From Perlabentimonas sp964554585 (GTDB lineage: Bacteria > Bacteroidota > Bacteroidia > Bacteroidales > Tenuifilaceae), in contig CAZKPD010000018.1 of assembly GCA_964554585.1 (NCBI GenBank), positions 1 to 28,618 on the forward strand: DNA of 28,618 bases, in the 5' to 3' direction. The number at the start of each line of letters is the position of its first letter. Within the stretch, counting starts at the first letter, position 1. The notes under the pieces were generated by a model that saw only the letters and a program-made list of their open reading frames with translations, did no database searches and was not told the origin of the DNA. Of this stretch, positions 1-7,735 are shown piece after piece. The position numbers were made by a program, and so were the translations under genes.

Positions 1-781
1 GGTTAGCGCTTCCCAATCCGGAGGTGATTTTCAGGTACGAGTCGGGAACTTTAATTAAATGCGTAGTTTGTTTTTCTAGGGCACACGCTTTAACAAGCCC
101 CTCACCCCAACCTATTTTTTGGTCTGCAAATTTTCTGCGTTCATAAGCATAGCTGCCCGTAAGCGTAAAAAACTTGTCCTCCTCGTCGGTATCATCAAGC
201 AGATAAAACCCACCCTGATTGGCTTTGATATATTTTACCAGATTGCTAATTATGGCATAGGACAGGTCTTCGATACTCTCGGTTTCCGTTCGCAGGATCT
301 CTGCAAACTTGGCCAAACCCTCAGCTAGCCATCTACGCTGCTCATCGTCTTTGCGTCGGGAGGTCTCTTCCAGCTGCGCATGTTTTAGCGTATCGCGCAG
401 GTTTACAATTGCTTTACCAAGCAAATCGGTGTCATCAAACTCATATTCGGCTTCAATATCACCCTCTTTAATCTTTTGAACAAAACGAAAAAGTTTACGG
501 CGTCGGGATGTTTCAAACTCATTGTTTTCCAGAATCTCTGCTTGCGTAAGCGCATGCTTTTTTGCAACAACAAAAATGATGGCAGCCGTTATGAATGGAA
601 GCAAATCCAATAAGTAAAAAATTGGGAACAACTTGTGCATTTCTGCTATTCCTTTTATGGTAAAGGAGAGGTTGAATCCGAAAGATTGTATGAAATATCC
701 TATTGCTACGAACACTACACCAAGCACAAATGCCATTATGGTGTATCGAGCCACAAACCAACGTGAGTAGTACTGTTGCAT
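1..781 (-). CDS. Membrane sensor with GAF domain (5' part only)
   Basis: This open frame starts with ATG at 781 and runs off the left edge, so only the first 260 residues are present. Residues about 9-31 and 49-68 are two hydrophobic membrane segments. They are followed by a charged, HAMP-like helical linker (about 75-110) and a coiled stretch with the motif EQRRWLAEGLAKFAEILR. From about 135 a GAF-like domain begins (SIEDLSYAIISNLVKYIKANQGGFYLL). In Bacteroidota this layout is usual for membrane-bound sensor proteins that continue into further GAF/PAS domains and often a histidine kinase or phosphatase output, but the output module lies outside the window. It has the same orientation as the che operon but sits behind that operon's terminator, so it is probably a separate transcript. 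It could feed the chemotaxis-like pathway. The GAF-sensor class is fairly sure; the output is unknown. Confidence 0.72.
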   Translation of the reverse strand, partial: MQQYYSRWFVARYTIMAFVLGVVFVAIGYFIQSFGFNLSFTIKGIAEMHKLFPIFYLLDLLPFITAAIIFVVAKKHALTQAEILENNEFETSRRRKLFRFVQKIKEGDIEAEYEFDDTDLLGKAIVNLRDTLKHAQLEETSRRKDDEQRRWLAEGLAKFAEILRTETESIEDLSYAIISNLVKYIKANQGGFYLLDDTDEEDKFFTLTGSYAYERRKFADQKIGWGEGLVKACALEKQTTHLIKVPDSYLKITSGLGSAN

Positions 782-840
782 AGAGTTAAAATTTGACTAA
801 AAATAGGTATTATTTCATAAATAGCTCAATTAAGCAACGA

Positions 841-863
841 AAAAGAGCATTTAGCCTGCTCTC
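841..863 (-). terminator. Rho-independent terminator after cheB
   Basis: On the minus strand a 6-bp stem (AGAGCA/TGCTCT) with a 7-nt loop is followed at once by a run of Us (As at 841-845 on the plus strand). It lies about 43 bases after the cheB stop and closes the leftward che operon. Confidence 0.75.
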
Positions 864-905
864 ACCATTTTAACATTAAAAAGCCTAGCCACCGCAATAC
901 AGCCC

Positions 906-1985
906 CTACAGAGGCCTAATCACATGGTGTGCAATATCGTTAAGGGATAATATCTTATCGGCGGCACCCAATTTTATTGCCTCTTTGGGCATTCCAAATA
1001 CCACACATGTTTCCTCATCTTGAGCAATTGTATGGGCACCGGCCAGTTTCATTTCCAGCAAACCCTGTGCGCCGTCGGCGCCCATTCCGGTCATTATCAC
1101 TCCCACCGCATTGGCGCCCGCATAGCGAGCCGTGCTCCTAAAGAGCACATCAACGGATGGGCGGTGTCGATTGACCATGGGTCCATCCTTAACCTCTACA
1201 TAGTAGCGGGCTCCGCTACGCTTGAGCAGGGTGTGAAAGTTGCCCGGAGCAATGAGTGCACGCCCCCGAATTACGGCATCGCCATCCTCTGCCTCTTTTA
1301 CGGATATGCTGCACAAGTCGTTGAGGCGAGCAGCAAACGATGTGGTAAATTTCTCGGGCATGTGCTGCACAATCACTATCCCCGGAGAGTCGATGGGTAA
1401 AGCCGACAGAAAAGCAGTTAACGCTTCGGTTCCACCGGTTGAAGCACCCACAACAATTACATACTCCGTGGTTTTTATCATGCTGTGGTTTGCAGAAATC
1501 GGGGGTAAAACGGCATCGGCAGAAAGTTTTGGGGGAACAATTGGAGTTATATCCGACTGATACTTACGGCGAGAAATACGGGCATGAGCCGCTGCTCGAA
1601 TGGCATCGCAAATAAGGATTTTTGACTCTTCAAAAAACGCCTTGGTATTCATCTGTGGCTTAGTAATAATGTCCACAGCTCCCAACTCCAACGCTTTCAT
1701 TCCTGTTTCGGTGCCTTTTTCGGTTAAGCTCGATATGATTAGCACAGGAATAGGATGTTGGGTCATTATTTTTTTGAGGAATGTGAGCCCATCCATACGT
1801 GGCATTTCCACATCGAGGGTAATCACATCGGGAACTTCGACAGCTATTTTCTTGGCAGCAAAATAGGGGTCCGAAGCTGTTCCCATAACCTCCAAATGCG
1901 GGTCGGAAGAGATGATTTCGGTAAGAGTTTGTCTTACCACTGCGGAATCGTCTACGATTAACACTTTTATTTTTGAGCTCATCAT
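906..1985 (-). CDS. cheB: CheB, chemotaxis response regulator / protein-glutamate methylesterase
   Basis: CheB removes methyl groups from chemoreceptor glutamates, and can deamidate glutamines, when its receiver is phosphorylated by CheA. The 359-aa protein has a REC domain (about 6-125, acidic pair D12/D13, phosphoacceptor D58 in DVEMPRMDG), a linker, and a CheB esterase domain (about 175-355). The catalytic triad is visible as S182 in GASTGG, H208 in VQHMP and D304 in GMGADG. The length is normal for the family. Two ATGs stand in tandem at the start (1985 and 1982), and either could be used. It is the last gene of the leftward che operon, 30 bases after cheD, and is followed by a terminator. 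Its presence with CheR and CheD implies methylated receptors encoded elsewhere. Confidence 0.97.
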   Translation of the reverse strand: MMSSKIKVLIVDDSAVVRQTLTEIISSDPHLEVMGTASDPYFAAKKIAVEVPDVITLDVEMPRMDGLTFLKKIMTQHPIPVLIISSLTEKGTETGMKALELGAVDIITKPQMNTKAFFEESKILICDAIRAAAHARISRRKYQSDITPIVPPKLSADAVLPPISANHSMIKTTEYVIVVGASTGGTEALTAFLSALPIDSPGIVIVQHMPEKFTTSFAARLNDLCSISVKEAEDGDAVIRGRALIAPGNFHTLLKRSGARYYVEVKDGPMVNRHRPSVDVLFRSTARYAGANAVGVIMTGMGADGAQGLLEMKLAGAHTIAQDEETCVVFGMPKEAIKLGAADKILSLNDIAHHVIRPL

Positions 1986-2015
1986 ACAGATCTAATTTGA
2001 TGCATTAGCTACCTA

Positions 2016-2501
2016 TTACCTCTGGTTTGTCAACGGAATTGATCGCTCTATATAGCGCTGCCTCACCTCGCCCGTAGAGGTAAGGTACTCGATTTTACGT
2101 CCCAGTTTCCCTCCCACACTTTTGGCTACAATGGGTATTCGCATTTCTTCGAGCATACTAATAGCCAGCTCAATGTTTCGCTGGCCAATATTAAAATAGG
2201 ATACATCGGTATCAATCACCTCTCCTCCACCAAAAACCTTTGCCCTTAGGTTCGCCCTTTTGGATCCCAGCTGCTGCATCCTATCCACCAATCTTTCTAT
2301 GGCAATATTCCCATATTTAGGGCTAGCCAAACCCTGTCCGTTCCAAAAGGGCAGCATAAAATGGTTAATCCCCCCGATATTAAGTGAAATATCGTACAAG
2401 CACACTGCAACGCAAGAACCGAGTATGGTACTTACGGCATGAGGTTTAGGCGACGCAAAAAGTGCTGCCGGATATAAAAAATGAGTACCTAGCTCATCCA
2501 T
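2016..2501 (-). CDS. cheD: CheD, chemoreceptor glutamine deamidase
   Basis: CheD deamidates specific receptor glutamines to glutamates, creating methylation sites. In many species it also partners the phosphatase CheC. The 161-aa protein shows the family signature: catalytic Cys30 in GSCVAVCLYD, followed by His47 in GGINHFMLP. The length is typical. It lies 10 bases after the kinase-like gene and 30 bases before cheB, so it is part of the operon. No CheC is encoded in the window, so here CheD may act only as a deamidase, or a CheC may be encoded elsewhere. Confidence 0.95.
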   Translation of the reverse strand: MDELGTHFLYPAALFASPKPHAVSTILGSCVAVCLYDISLNIGGINHFMLPFWNGQGLASPKYGNIAIERLVDRMQQLGSKRANLRAKVFGGGEVIDTDVSYFNIGQRNIELAISMLEEMRIPIVAKSVGGKLGRKIEYLTSTGEVRQRYIERSIPLTNQR

Positions 2502-2511
2502 TACCTACAAT

Positions 2512-3414
2512 TTAAAAAATCTCTTCCTCCGAATCAAAAAAGGTCTCATTCGCATCGGAAGCAAAATCGGATGTAACCGTCTCGCTCTCGGGAATGGATA
2601 TGGTAAAACAAGCACCCTTACCCAGTTCACTCTGGATATCAATGGTTCCATCAAGGATTTCGAGTATGGCCTTATTCACCGATAGGCCAAGCCCATGCCC
2701 ACGATTGAGCGAATTGATGCCGGTATCCAGCCTCTTGAATCGATCAAAAATAATTTTCTGGTTCTCTTTTGATATCCCTTCCCCATGGTCACGAACGCTT
2801 ATAGTCAGATTACCCTCACTACTGCTCGCAATCACCTCAACAACACCACCTTCTACACTAAAATTTACAGCATTGCTAAGCAGGTTGGCTAGCATAAGCT
2901 TAAGCTTCTCAGGATCGGTTTTAAAGACGAATACCCCCTGATCATCCAGCGGACAGGTATGCTTGAGCTCTATGATTACCTTTTTCCGCCGTGCTTCAAT
3001 CCTAAAGTTATCCATCACGCTCTCAATAAGGTTGAGAATATCAGTATGGGCAATTTCCGGAAAAATCTCACCGGCCTCTATTTTGGCTGCAACAAAAATG
3101 TTCCGAAACTGAAAATCTAGGGCAAACGCTTCGGAATGGATGAGGGCAACCATGGAAACCACTTTTTTCCAGTTCTCCTTATCCACAGAGAGAATGGCCC
3201 TGGATAAACCCAAAATGGATGTGAACGGGTTGATAATCTCATTCGTGATATTGGAGATAAAATGGCTTTTAAGCGCCTCAGACTCCTCCAATTTCAAATT
3301 CACCACCTTAAGCTCCTCATTGAGGTTCTTTAGCTCTTGTAAGGACTCTTTATTCAGATCAATCCTTCGTTTCAGCTCATCAAGCAGCTCTTCATCTGTA
3401 ATATTGTATCCCAT
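2512..3414 (-). CDS. Histidine-kinase-like GHKL protein lacking the phosphoacceptor His
   Basis: This 300-aa soluble protein has an N-terminal coiled coil (about 5-48), a HisKA-like two-helix region (about 45-120) and a full GHKL ATPase domain (about 160-276). The ATP-site boxes are intact: N-box ANLLSNAVNFS (N181), G1 DHGEGI (209-214) and G2 GHGLGL (239-244). In the HisKA signature the usual HExxxP reads N58-E-I-I-N-P, so the phosphoacceptor His is Asn. There is no signal peptide or membrane segment. The acidic tail ends EEEIF. It lies between cheR and cheD with short gaps (24 and 10 bases), so it is co-transcribed with the che genes. It could be an ATP-binding scaffold, a kinase for another substrate such as the STAS protein of the same operon, or a phosphatase of a response regulator. 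The fold is certain; the role is unknown. Confidence 0.88.
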   Translation of the reverse strand: MGYNITDEELLDELKRRIDLNKESLQELKNLNEELKVVNLKLEESEALKSHFISNITNEIINPFTSILGLSRAILSVDKENWKKVVSMVALIHSEAFALDFQFRNIFVAAKIEAGEIFPEIAHTDILNLIESVMDNFRIEARRKKVIIELKHTCPLDDQGVFVFKTDPEKLKLMLANLLSNAVNFSVEGGVVEVIASSSEGNLTISVRDHGEGISKENQKIIFDRFKRLDTGINSLNRGHGLGLSVNKAILEILDGTIDIQSELGKGACFTISIPESETVTSDFASDANETFFDSEEEIF

Positions 3415-3438
3415 TTTGCAACTATTTTTTAGTATAAA

Positions 3439-4296
3439 CTACACCTTTCGAAAGATGGTTGGCTTTACCTGTTTTAACGGCACATCCATATTCATTATGG
3501 ACTCCGAATGCCCCAAAAAGAAGTATCCGCCACTTTTCAGCTTGGCACATAGCTTTTGGATTACCCTTTCTTGGGTTTCTCTGTCAAAATAGATAAGCAC
3601 ATTCCGACAAAATACCACATCGAACATGTCGGGTAAATCGTAATAGGAATCCATAAAATTGAGTCGCCCAAAGCGTACTTTTCTTCTAAGCTCGGGTACG
3701 ATCTTAACGGTTGGATTAGCCCTATCCTTACTTCTTAGGAAATATTTCTTTTTTGTAGATAGCGGAATTACCTCAATACGGTCTTCCTTGTAAATGGCAT
3801 CCACTGCCTTTTGCAGTATTTGGGTCGAAATATCGGTACCCAAAATGGAAAAGTCGAAACCCTGACACTGTTCGGCAAACTCGGCCAACACAATGGCAAT
3901 TGTATAGGGTTCTTCTCCACTAGAACAACCCGCACTCCATACTTTTAAGTGGCTTTTATTCACGCTTTGCTCAATAAACCGAGGCAAAACTTCTTGCGAA
4001 AGAAAATCAAAGTGGATAGGCTCTCGAAAGAAATCGGTTTTATTGGTACTCACCACATCTAGTAGGTGAATAATCTCATTGTGCGAGGCCCTTGTATCAA
4101 ATGCATACTCAATATAATCCTGAAAACTGGTAAGATTCAGCTCTTTTAACCGCTTTTGCAGCCTACCCTGGAGCATTACCTTTTTGGCAGGAGGCATTTT
4201 AATTCCACTCTCCATATAAATGAACTTGCTCAGCCTATCAAACTCCTCGGGGGTAAGCTGTGCTCTAAAAATATCATTTAAACGGGAACTCAACAT
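3439..4296 (-). CDS. cheR: CheR, chemotaxis protein-glutamate O-methyltransferase
   Basis: CheR transfers methyl groups from S-adenosylmethionine to receptor glutamates, the adaptation step opposed by CheB. The 285-aa protein has the helical CheR N-domain (about 12-75) and a Rossmann methyltransferase domain. Visible motifs are TNKTDFFREP (84-93), the SAM loop WSAGCSSGEEPY (120-131), the acidic strand end ILGTDIS, and DVVFCRNVLIYFD. It ends with the usual GGYFFLGHSESI element. The length is typical and there is no TPR extension. It lies 53 bases after cheW and 24 before the kinase-like gene. Confidence 0.97.
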   Translation of the reverse strand: MLSSRLNDIFRAQLTPEEFDRLSKFIYMESGIKMPPAKKVMLQGRLQKRLKELNLTSFQDYIEYAFDTRASHNEIIHLLDVVSTNKTDFFREPIHFDFLSQEVLPRFIEQSVNKSHLKVWSAGCSSGEEPYTIAIVLAEFAEQCQGFDFSILGTDISTQILQKAVDAIYKEDRIEVIPLSTKKKYFLRSKDRANPTVKIVPELRRKVRFGRLNFMDSYYDLPDMFDVVFCRNVLIYFDRETQERVIQKLCAKLKSGGYFFLGHSESIMNMDVPLKQVKPTIFRKV

Positions 4297-4349
4297 TCTT
4301 GTCCAGATTATAGTACGCTACAAAATTTCAATCGAGTACCATCCAAGGA

Positions 4350-4871
4350 TTACTCAATTTCTTCAATCTCTTCGTTGCCGTGGGTCTCTTCTGTTTTATT
4401 TTTAAGGCTGGTTACATCCTCAACAGAAAATACCTCATCCATATTAAGAATCATAATAAACCTATCGTTCATATTCACCACCCCTTCAATAAATTCTGAG
4501 CGGTATTTGCTACCAATGCTTGGCGGAGCCATAATCTGATTTTCGCCCAGCTCTAACACAGCCTGTACGGCATCCACCAATGCACCCACCTGAATGCTCT
4601 CTCCATCCACCTCTATATCAAGTACGATAATACATGTGTTAGTGGTATACTCCGTAGGTGTCATTCCAAACTTTATGCGAGTATCTATAACCGGCAGCAC
4701 CGTACCTCGGAGATTGATAACCCCTTTCATATAATCGGGCGATTTGGGTACCTCCGTTATTCGGGTCATCTCAAGAATATTGAGGACTTTATCAACATGA
4801 GCTGCAAACTCTTCATCCCCCAGCTTAAAAGACAAGTATGAATCTATCTTATTTGAACTTTCCTGTTTCAT
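4350..4871 (-). CDS. cheW: CheW, chemotaxis coupling protein
   Basis: CheW links chemoreceptors to the CheA kinase in signalling arrays. The 173-aa protein is a single CheW-like double SH3 fold starting at about residue 12 (SFKLGDEEFAAHVDKVLNI). It shows the family's VINLRGTVLPVIDTRIKFG and a later VDAVQAVLEL. The C-terminus carries an acidic tail of about 20 residues (NEEIEEIE at the end) beyond the core fold. It lies 36 bases after cheA and 53 before cheR on the minus strand, within the che operon. Confidence 0.95.
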   Translation of the reverse strand: MKQESSNKIDSYLSFKLGDEEFAAHVDKVLNILEMTRITEVPKSPDYMKGVINLRGTVLPVIDTRIKFGMTPTEYTTNTCIIVLDIEVDGESIQVGALVDAVQAVLELGENQIMAPPSIGSKYRSEFIEGVVNMNDRFIMILNMDEVFSVEDVTSLKNKTEETHGNEEIEEIE

Positions 4872-4907
4872 TTCTATTCCCTCCTATACTATTTATTTCC
4901 AATGTGT

Positions 4908-6995
4908 TTATTTCTTGTTCATTTTTCGGCTCTCGTCTATCTGAAAATCTTCAAGATGTGCAAAGAGCTTAATAATTTTGTTAGTGTCCATCACTAGGGC
5001 TACCGAACCATCGCCCAGAATTGTTGCCCCTGAAATCATATCCTGCTTTCGATAGTGCTTCCCTAAGGGTTTCAGCACTGCCTGGTACTCTCCTATCACC
5101 TCGTCAACAACCAGTCCCACCACTTTTTCTTCAAAATTGACAACAATTACCTGTTCGTGGCTTGCGTCAACCTCAGGGTAGTTAAACTCCCGACGAACGT
5201 AAAAGAATGGGATCTGTTTCCCATCAAGCACCATAACATTGTTAAAAGTTTTAACCACTTTTTCATGCTCAATGGCATAGATCTTCTCTACAACCGATAG
5301 GGGGATGATGTAACGCGAATCGTCAATCTTTACCAAAAGGCCGTCAATAATAGAAAGGGTAAGCGGGAGTTTTATGGTTATTGTGGTGCCAACCCCAAAA
5401 GTAGATTCAATTTCCACTTCACCTCGGATATCGGCAATCTTTCGCTTAACCACATCCATACCTACCCCCCTGCCGGAGAGATCGGTAACCAATCTAGCAG
5501 TGCTAAATCCGGGAAGAAAAACCAAGTCTAACACTTCTCGTTCTGTTAGCTTCCTATCCTCACTAATAATACCCTTGGCTATGGCCTTTTGGGTAATCAT
5601 TTGGGGGTCAATTCCGGCCCCATCATCGCTAATCTGAATCATCACATTAGCACCCGAATAGTAGGCTTTTAGGGTTATTTTGCCTTGTTTGGGTTTCCCT
5701 TTTCTTATTCGCTCTTCAGCGCTTTCAATTCCATGATCGAGGCTGTTGCGAAGAATATGCATTAGCGGATCGGCCAGATTCTCTATAATGGTCTTATCCA
5801 GCTCTGTTTCGGCACCTTCAGTAATAAAAGCGACCTCCTTACCCAGCTCCAAGGAGAGATCGCGTACCAACCGTTGAAACCGGGTGAGCATATTCTCTAT
5901 GGGGATGAGCACAATGCTAAAGGCAATATCGCGAAGCTGCCTTGAGAGTTTTTGCACATTCTCTGCTATAGGCATCATGCCGGGAACGGAATTCTCCTCG
6001 GCAAATAGGCTAAGGTGAGCCTGAGTGGTAACCAATTCTGACACAAGATTCATAAGCATATCCAGCTTATCAGACGAAACCCTAATACTGCTTATTGAAG
6101 TGTCCTTAACCTGTGTTCGTGCTTGGGTTACAGCAGTAACAAGCCTCTCCTTGATGTTTCTACTTTTTGTTTGCCTAATAAGGTTTTGGAGCTGAACTAT
6201 ACCAAAATCGGTCTCCAGGTTATCATACCTCTGAAGCTCTTCTATAAAGTGCTTCTCTGCCAATAGGTTCCCATTATAAACTTGCTGAATCTCAATGGTT
6301 GCCTCATCTTCCACAAAAATAAAAACATCATTAATGCTATTCACATCCTCGTGGGTATGCAAAAGAATTTCCCAATAGGTATAGCACGAAGTGGGCTGTA
6401 TGCTTTTTAATGAGGGAACCCGATTTAGGTATGCCAGCACTTTAACCTCGCCCAGCGAGTGGAGCTCATCGAGTAAAAACAGCGGATTGGTTCCATTGTT
6501 AAAAATCTCCTTGTGCGGATCAAATAGGATATAATAGGTGTTCCCTTCCTGCTCAACTTCATCCGCTTCAGATACAGTTTCTGTTGATACTTCGGATGCT
6601 GAATCCTTCTCTGTCGGGTTTTCTCCAATAAAGCTAGCAACCCTTTTTAGCAGCTGCTTATGGATCTTTTGTAGGTTAGGGTTGCTCATCTCCTCATCCG
6701 AAAGGAGCTCTTTAAGGTGGTCTACCGCCGAGAGGGTTAGATCCAGGATATCGCGGGTAACCTCTTTTTCACCATTCCGAATCAGGTCGTAAAGGGTCTC
6801 CATTTGATGGGTAAAACTGTCTATGCTATCAAACCCAAACATTCCGCTATTCCCTTTCAGGGTGTGCATTATCCTAAATACCTGCTGGATAATCGTCTTA
6901 TCCTCCGGATTCTCTTCGAGGCTAAGTAACGTGCGCTCAAGGCTATCGATAAGATCCGTTGCCTCCTCGATAAATTTCTTTTTGAAGTTTTCCAT
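4908..6995 (-). CDS. cheA: CheA, chemotaxis histidine kinase
   Basis: CheA autophosphorylates in response to receptor arrays and passes phosphate to CheY and CheB. The 695-aa protein has all classical modules. P1 HPt is at about 1-110 with H44 in MHTLKG. A P2-like region is at about 150-240, of the TYYILFDPHKEIF type. P3 dimerisation is at about 300-365 (SIRVSSDKLDMLMNLVSEL). The P4 ATPase is at about 370-545 (N-box LMHILRNSLDHG 411-422, DDGAGI 457-462, GRGVGMD 508-514). P5, CheW-like, is at about 548-690. The start ATG overlaps the cheY stop in a TAATG arrangement, so the two genes are probably translationally coupled. It is the central enzyme of this operon. Confidence 0.98.
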   Translation of the reverse strand: MENFKKKFIEEATDLIDSLERTLLSLEENPEDKTIIQQVFRIMHTLKGNSGMFGFDSIDSFTHQMETLYDLIRNGEKEVTRDILDLTLSAVDHLKELLSDEEMSNPNLQKIHKQLLKRVASFIGENPTEKDSASEVSTETVSEADEVEQEGNTYYILFDPHKEIFNNGTNPLFLLDELHSLGEVKVLAYLNRVPSLKSIQPTSCYTYWEILLHTHEDVNSINDVFIFVEDEATIEIQQVYNGNLLAEKHFIEELQRYDNLETDFGIVQLQNLIRQTKSRNIKERLVTAVTQARTQVKDTSISSIRVSSDKLDMLMNLVSELVTTQAHLSLFAEENSVPGMMPIAENVQKLSRQLRDIAFSIVLIPIENMLTRFQRLVRDLSLELGKEVAFITEGAETELDKTIIENLADPLMHILRNSLDHGIESAEERIRKGKPKQGKITLKAYYSGANVMIQISDDGAGIDPQMITQKAIAKGIISEDRKLTEREVLDLVFLPGFSTARLVTDLSGRGVGMDVVKRKIADIRGEVEIESTFGVGTTITIKLPLTLSIIDGLLVKIDDSRYIIPLSVVEKIYAIEHEKVVKTFNNVMVLDGKQIPFFYVRREFNYPEVDASHEQVIVVNFEEKVVGLVVDEVIGEYQAVLKPLGKHYRKQDMISGATILGDGSVALVMDTNKIIKLFAHLEDFQIDESRKMNKK

Positions 6996-7360
6996 TAGCG
7001 TAAAACTTTATTGAGGGCTGCAATAAGCTTAGCCGGTACAAAGGGTTTAATAATCCATCCGGTCGCTCCTGCTTCTTTGGCTTCCATCTTTTTAGCTGCT
7101 TGCGATTCTGTGGTCAAAAATAGAATGGGGATACGCTGATATTGCTCCATTTGTCGCACGTGACGAATAAGCGTGATGCCGTCCATCTCAGGCATATGCA
7201 AGTCGGTTATAATTAGATCGATATGAGTACCATCAAGATACTTTAGCGCATCGGTTCCATCAACCGCAACCAGCACTTCAAAACCTTCATTCTCCAGCGT
7301 GAAGTTTACCACCTCACGTATACTTTCGGAATCGTCAACTATCAGAATTTTTTTAGCCAT
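6995..7360 (-). CDS. cheY: CheY, chemotaxis response regulator
   Basis: This is a single receiver domain of 121 aa. It has the acidic pair D9/D10 (ILIVDDS), phosphoacceptor D53 (ITDLHMPEMDG), the switch Thr in LFLTTES and the conserved Lys in WIIKPF. It shares its TAA stop base with the cheA start, which makes it the cognate receiver of this CheA. What its phosphorylated form acts on is not in the window: no FliM, flagellar switch or type IV pilus gene is present. Three other receivers (in CheB, 9642-10001 and 10880-11263) are encoded nearby and could compete for phosphate. Confidence 0.94.
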   Translation of the reverse strand: MAKKILIVDDSESIREVVNFTLENEGFEVLVAVDGTDALKYLDGTHIDLIITDLHMPEMDGITLIRHVRQMEQYQRIPILFLTTESQAAKKMEAKEAGATGWIIKPFVPAKLIAALNKVLR

Positions 7361-7387
7361 AACGCTACTTAATTAATATTTCTGTTT

Positions 7388-7723
7388 CTAATTTTTATAG
7401 TGCAAAAGACGTTCAAACCCTGAATTTTGCAATAATAAGCGGAGATCCTCGTCCAGCTCCATATCCAGGGTCAAACTTTTTTTCTGCTGATTAACCTCAC
7501 GAATAAAAGCCCATAAACACTGTAAGAACGATAAATCTAAGCTCTTTACTTCAATTAGCCTAATGCTAAAGTCATGATGCTTATCTAGAATACCCTTAAA
7601 AAACACTTGGAGCTGATCGGTGTAATCAATGGTTAGCTCCCCCTTAAGCGTGATGTTCCACTGCCCTTTTTTAGCCCCTTTCTCTTCCTGTACCTGCAAA
7701 TTTACTTTTTGAACTTTTGCCAT
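7388..7723 (-). CDS. STAS-domain protein in the che operon
   Basis: This 111-aa protein consists almost entirely of a STAS fold, the anti-sigma-factor-antagonist type. It shows the N-terminal strand WNITLKGELTIDYTDQL, the central IRLIEVKSLDLSFLQCLWAF and the C-terminal SGFERLL helix start. In SpoIIAA-like STAS proteins the central loop carries a phosphorylated Ser in a DSSG-like motif. Here the loop reads D63-L-S65-F, so a Ser is present but the Gly is lost. It sits 12 bases after the 602-aa gene and 27 before cheY, inside the operon. It may be the partner of a serine-kinase-like GHKL protein, or a protein-binding adaptor. The fold assignment is good; the function is open. Confidence 0.82.
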   Translation of the reverse strand: MAKVQKVNLQVQEEKGAKKGQWNITLKGELTIDYTDQLQVFFKGILDKHHDFSIRLIEVKSLDLSFLQCLWAFIREVNQQKKSLTLDMELDEDLRLLLQNSGFERLLHYKN

Positions 7724-7735
7724 ATTCGTTTACTC

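Noticed and set aside
519..761. 80-aa minus-strand frame within the left-edge gene
   Set aside because: It is in another frame of the same strand. The frame from ATG 781 gives two membrane spans and a GAF start, which is a better protein.
782..905. Promoter search for the left-edge GAF gene
   Set aside because: No clear TAnnTTTG with a -33 partner was found upstream of 781; only AT-rich sequence and the cheB terminator are present.
1020..1961. Several plus-strand open frames opposite cheB
   Set aside because: They are shadows of cheB, with no domain, unusual composition and no independent context.
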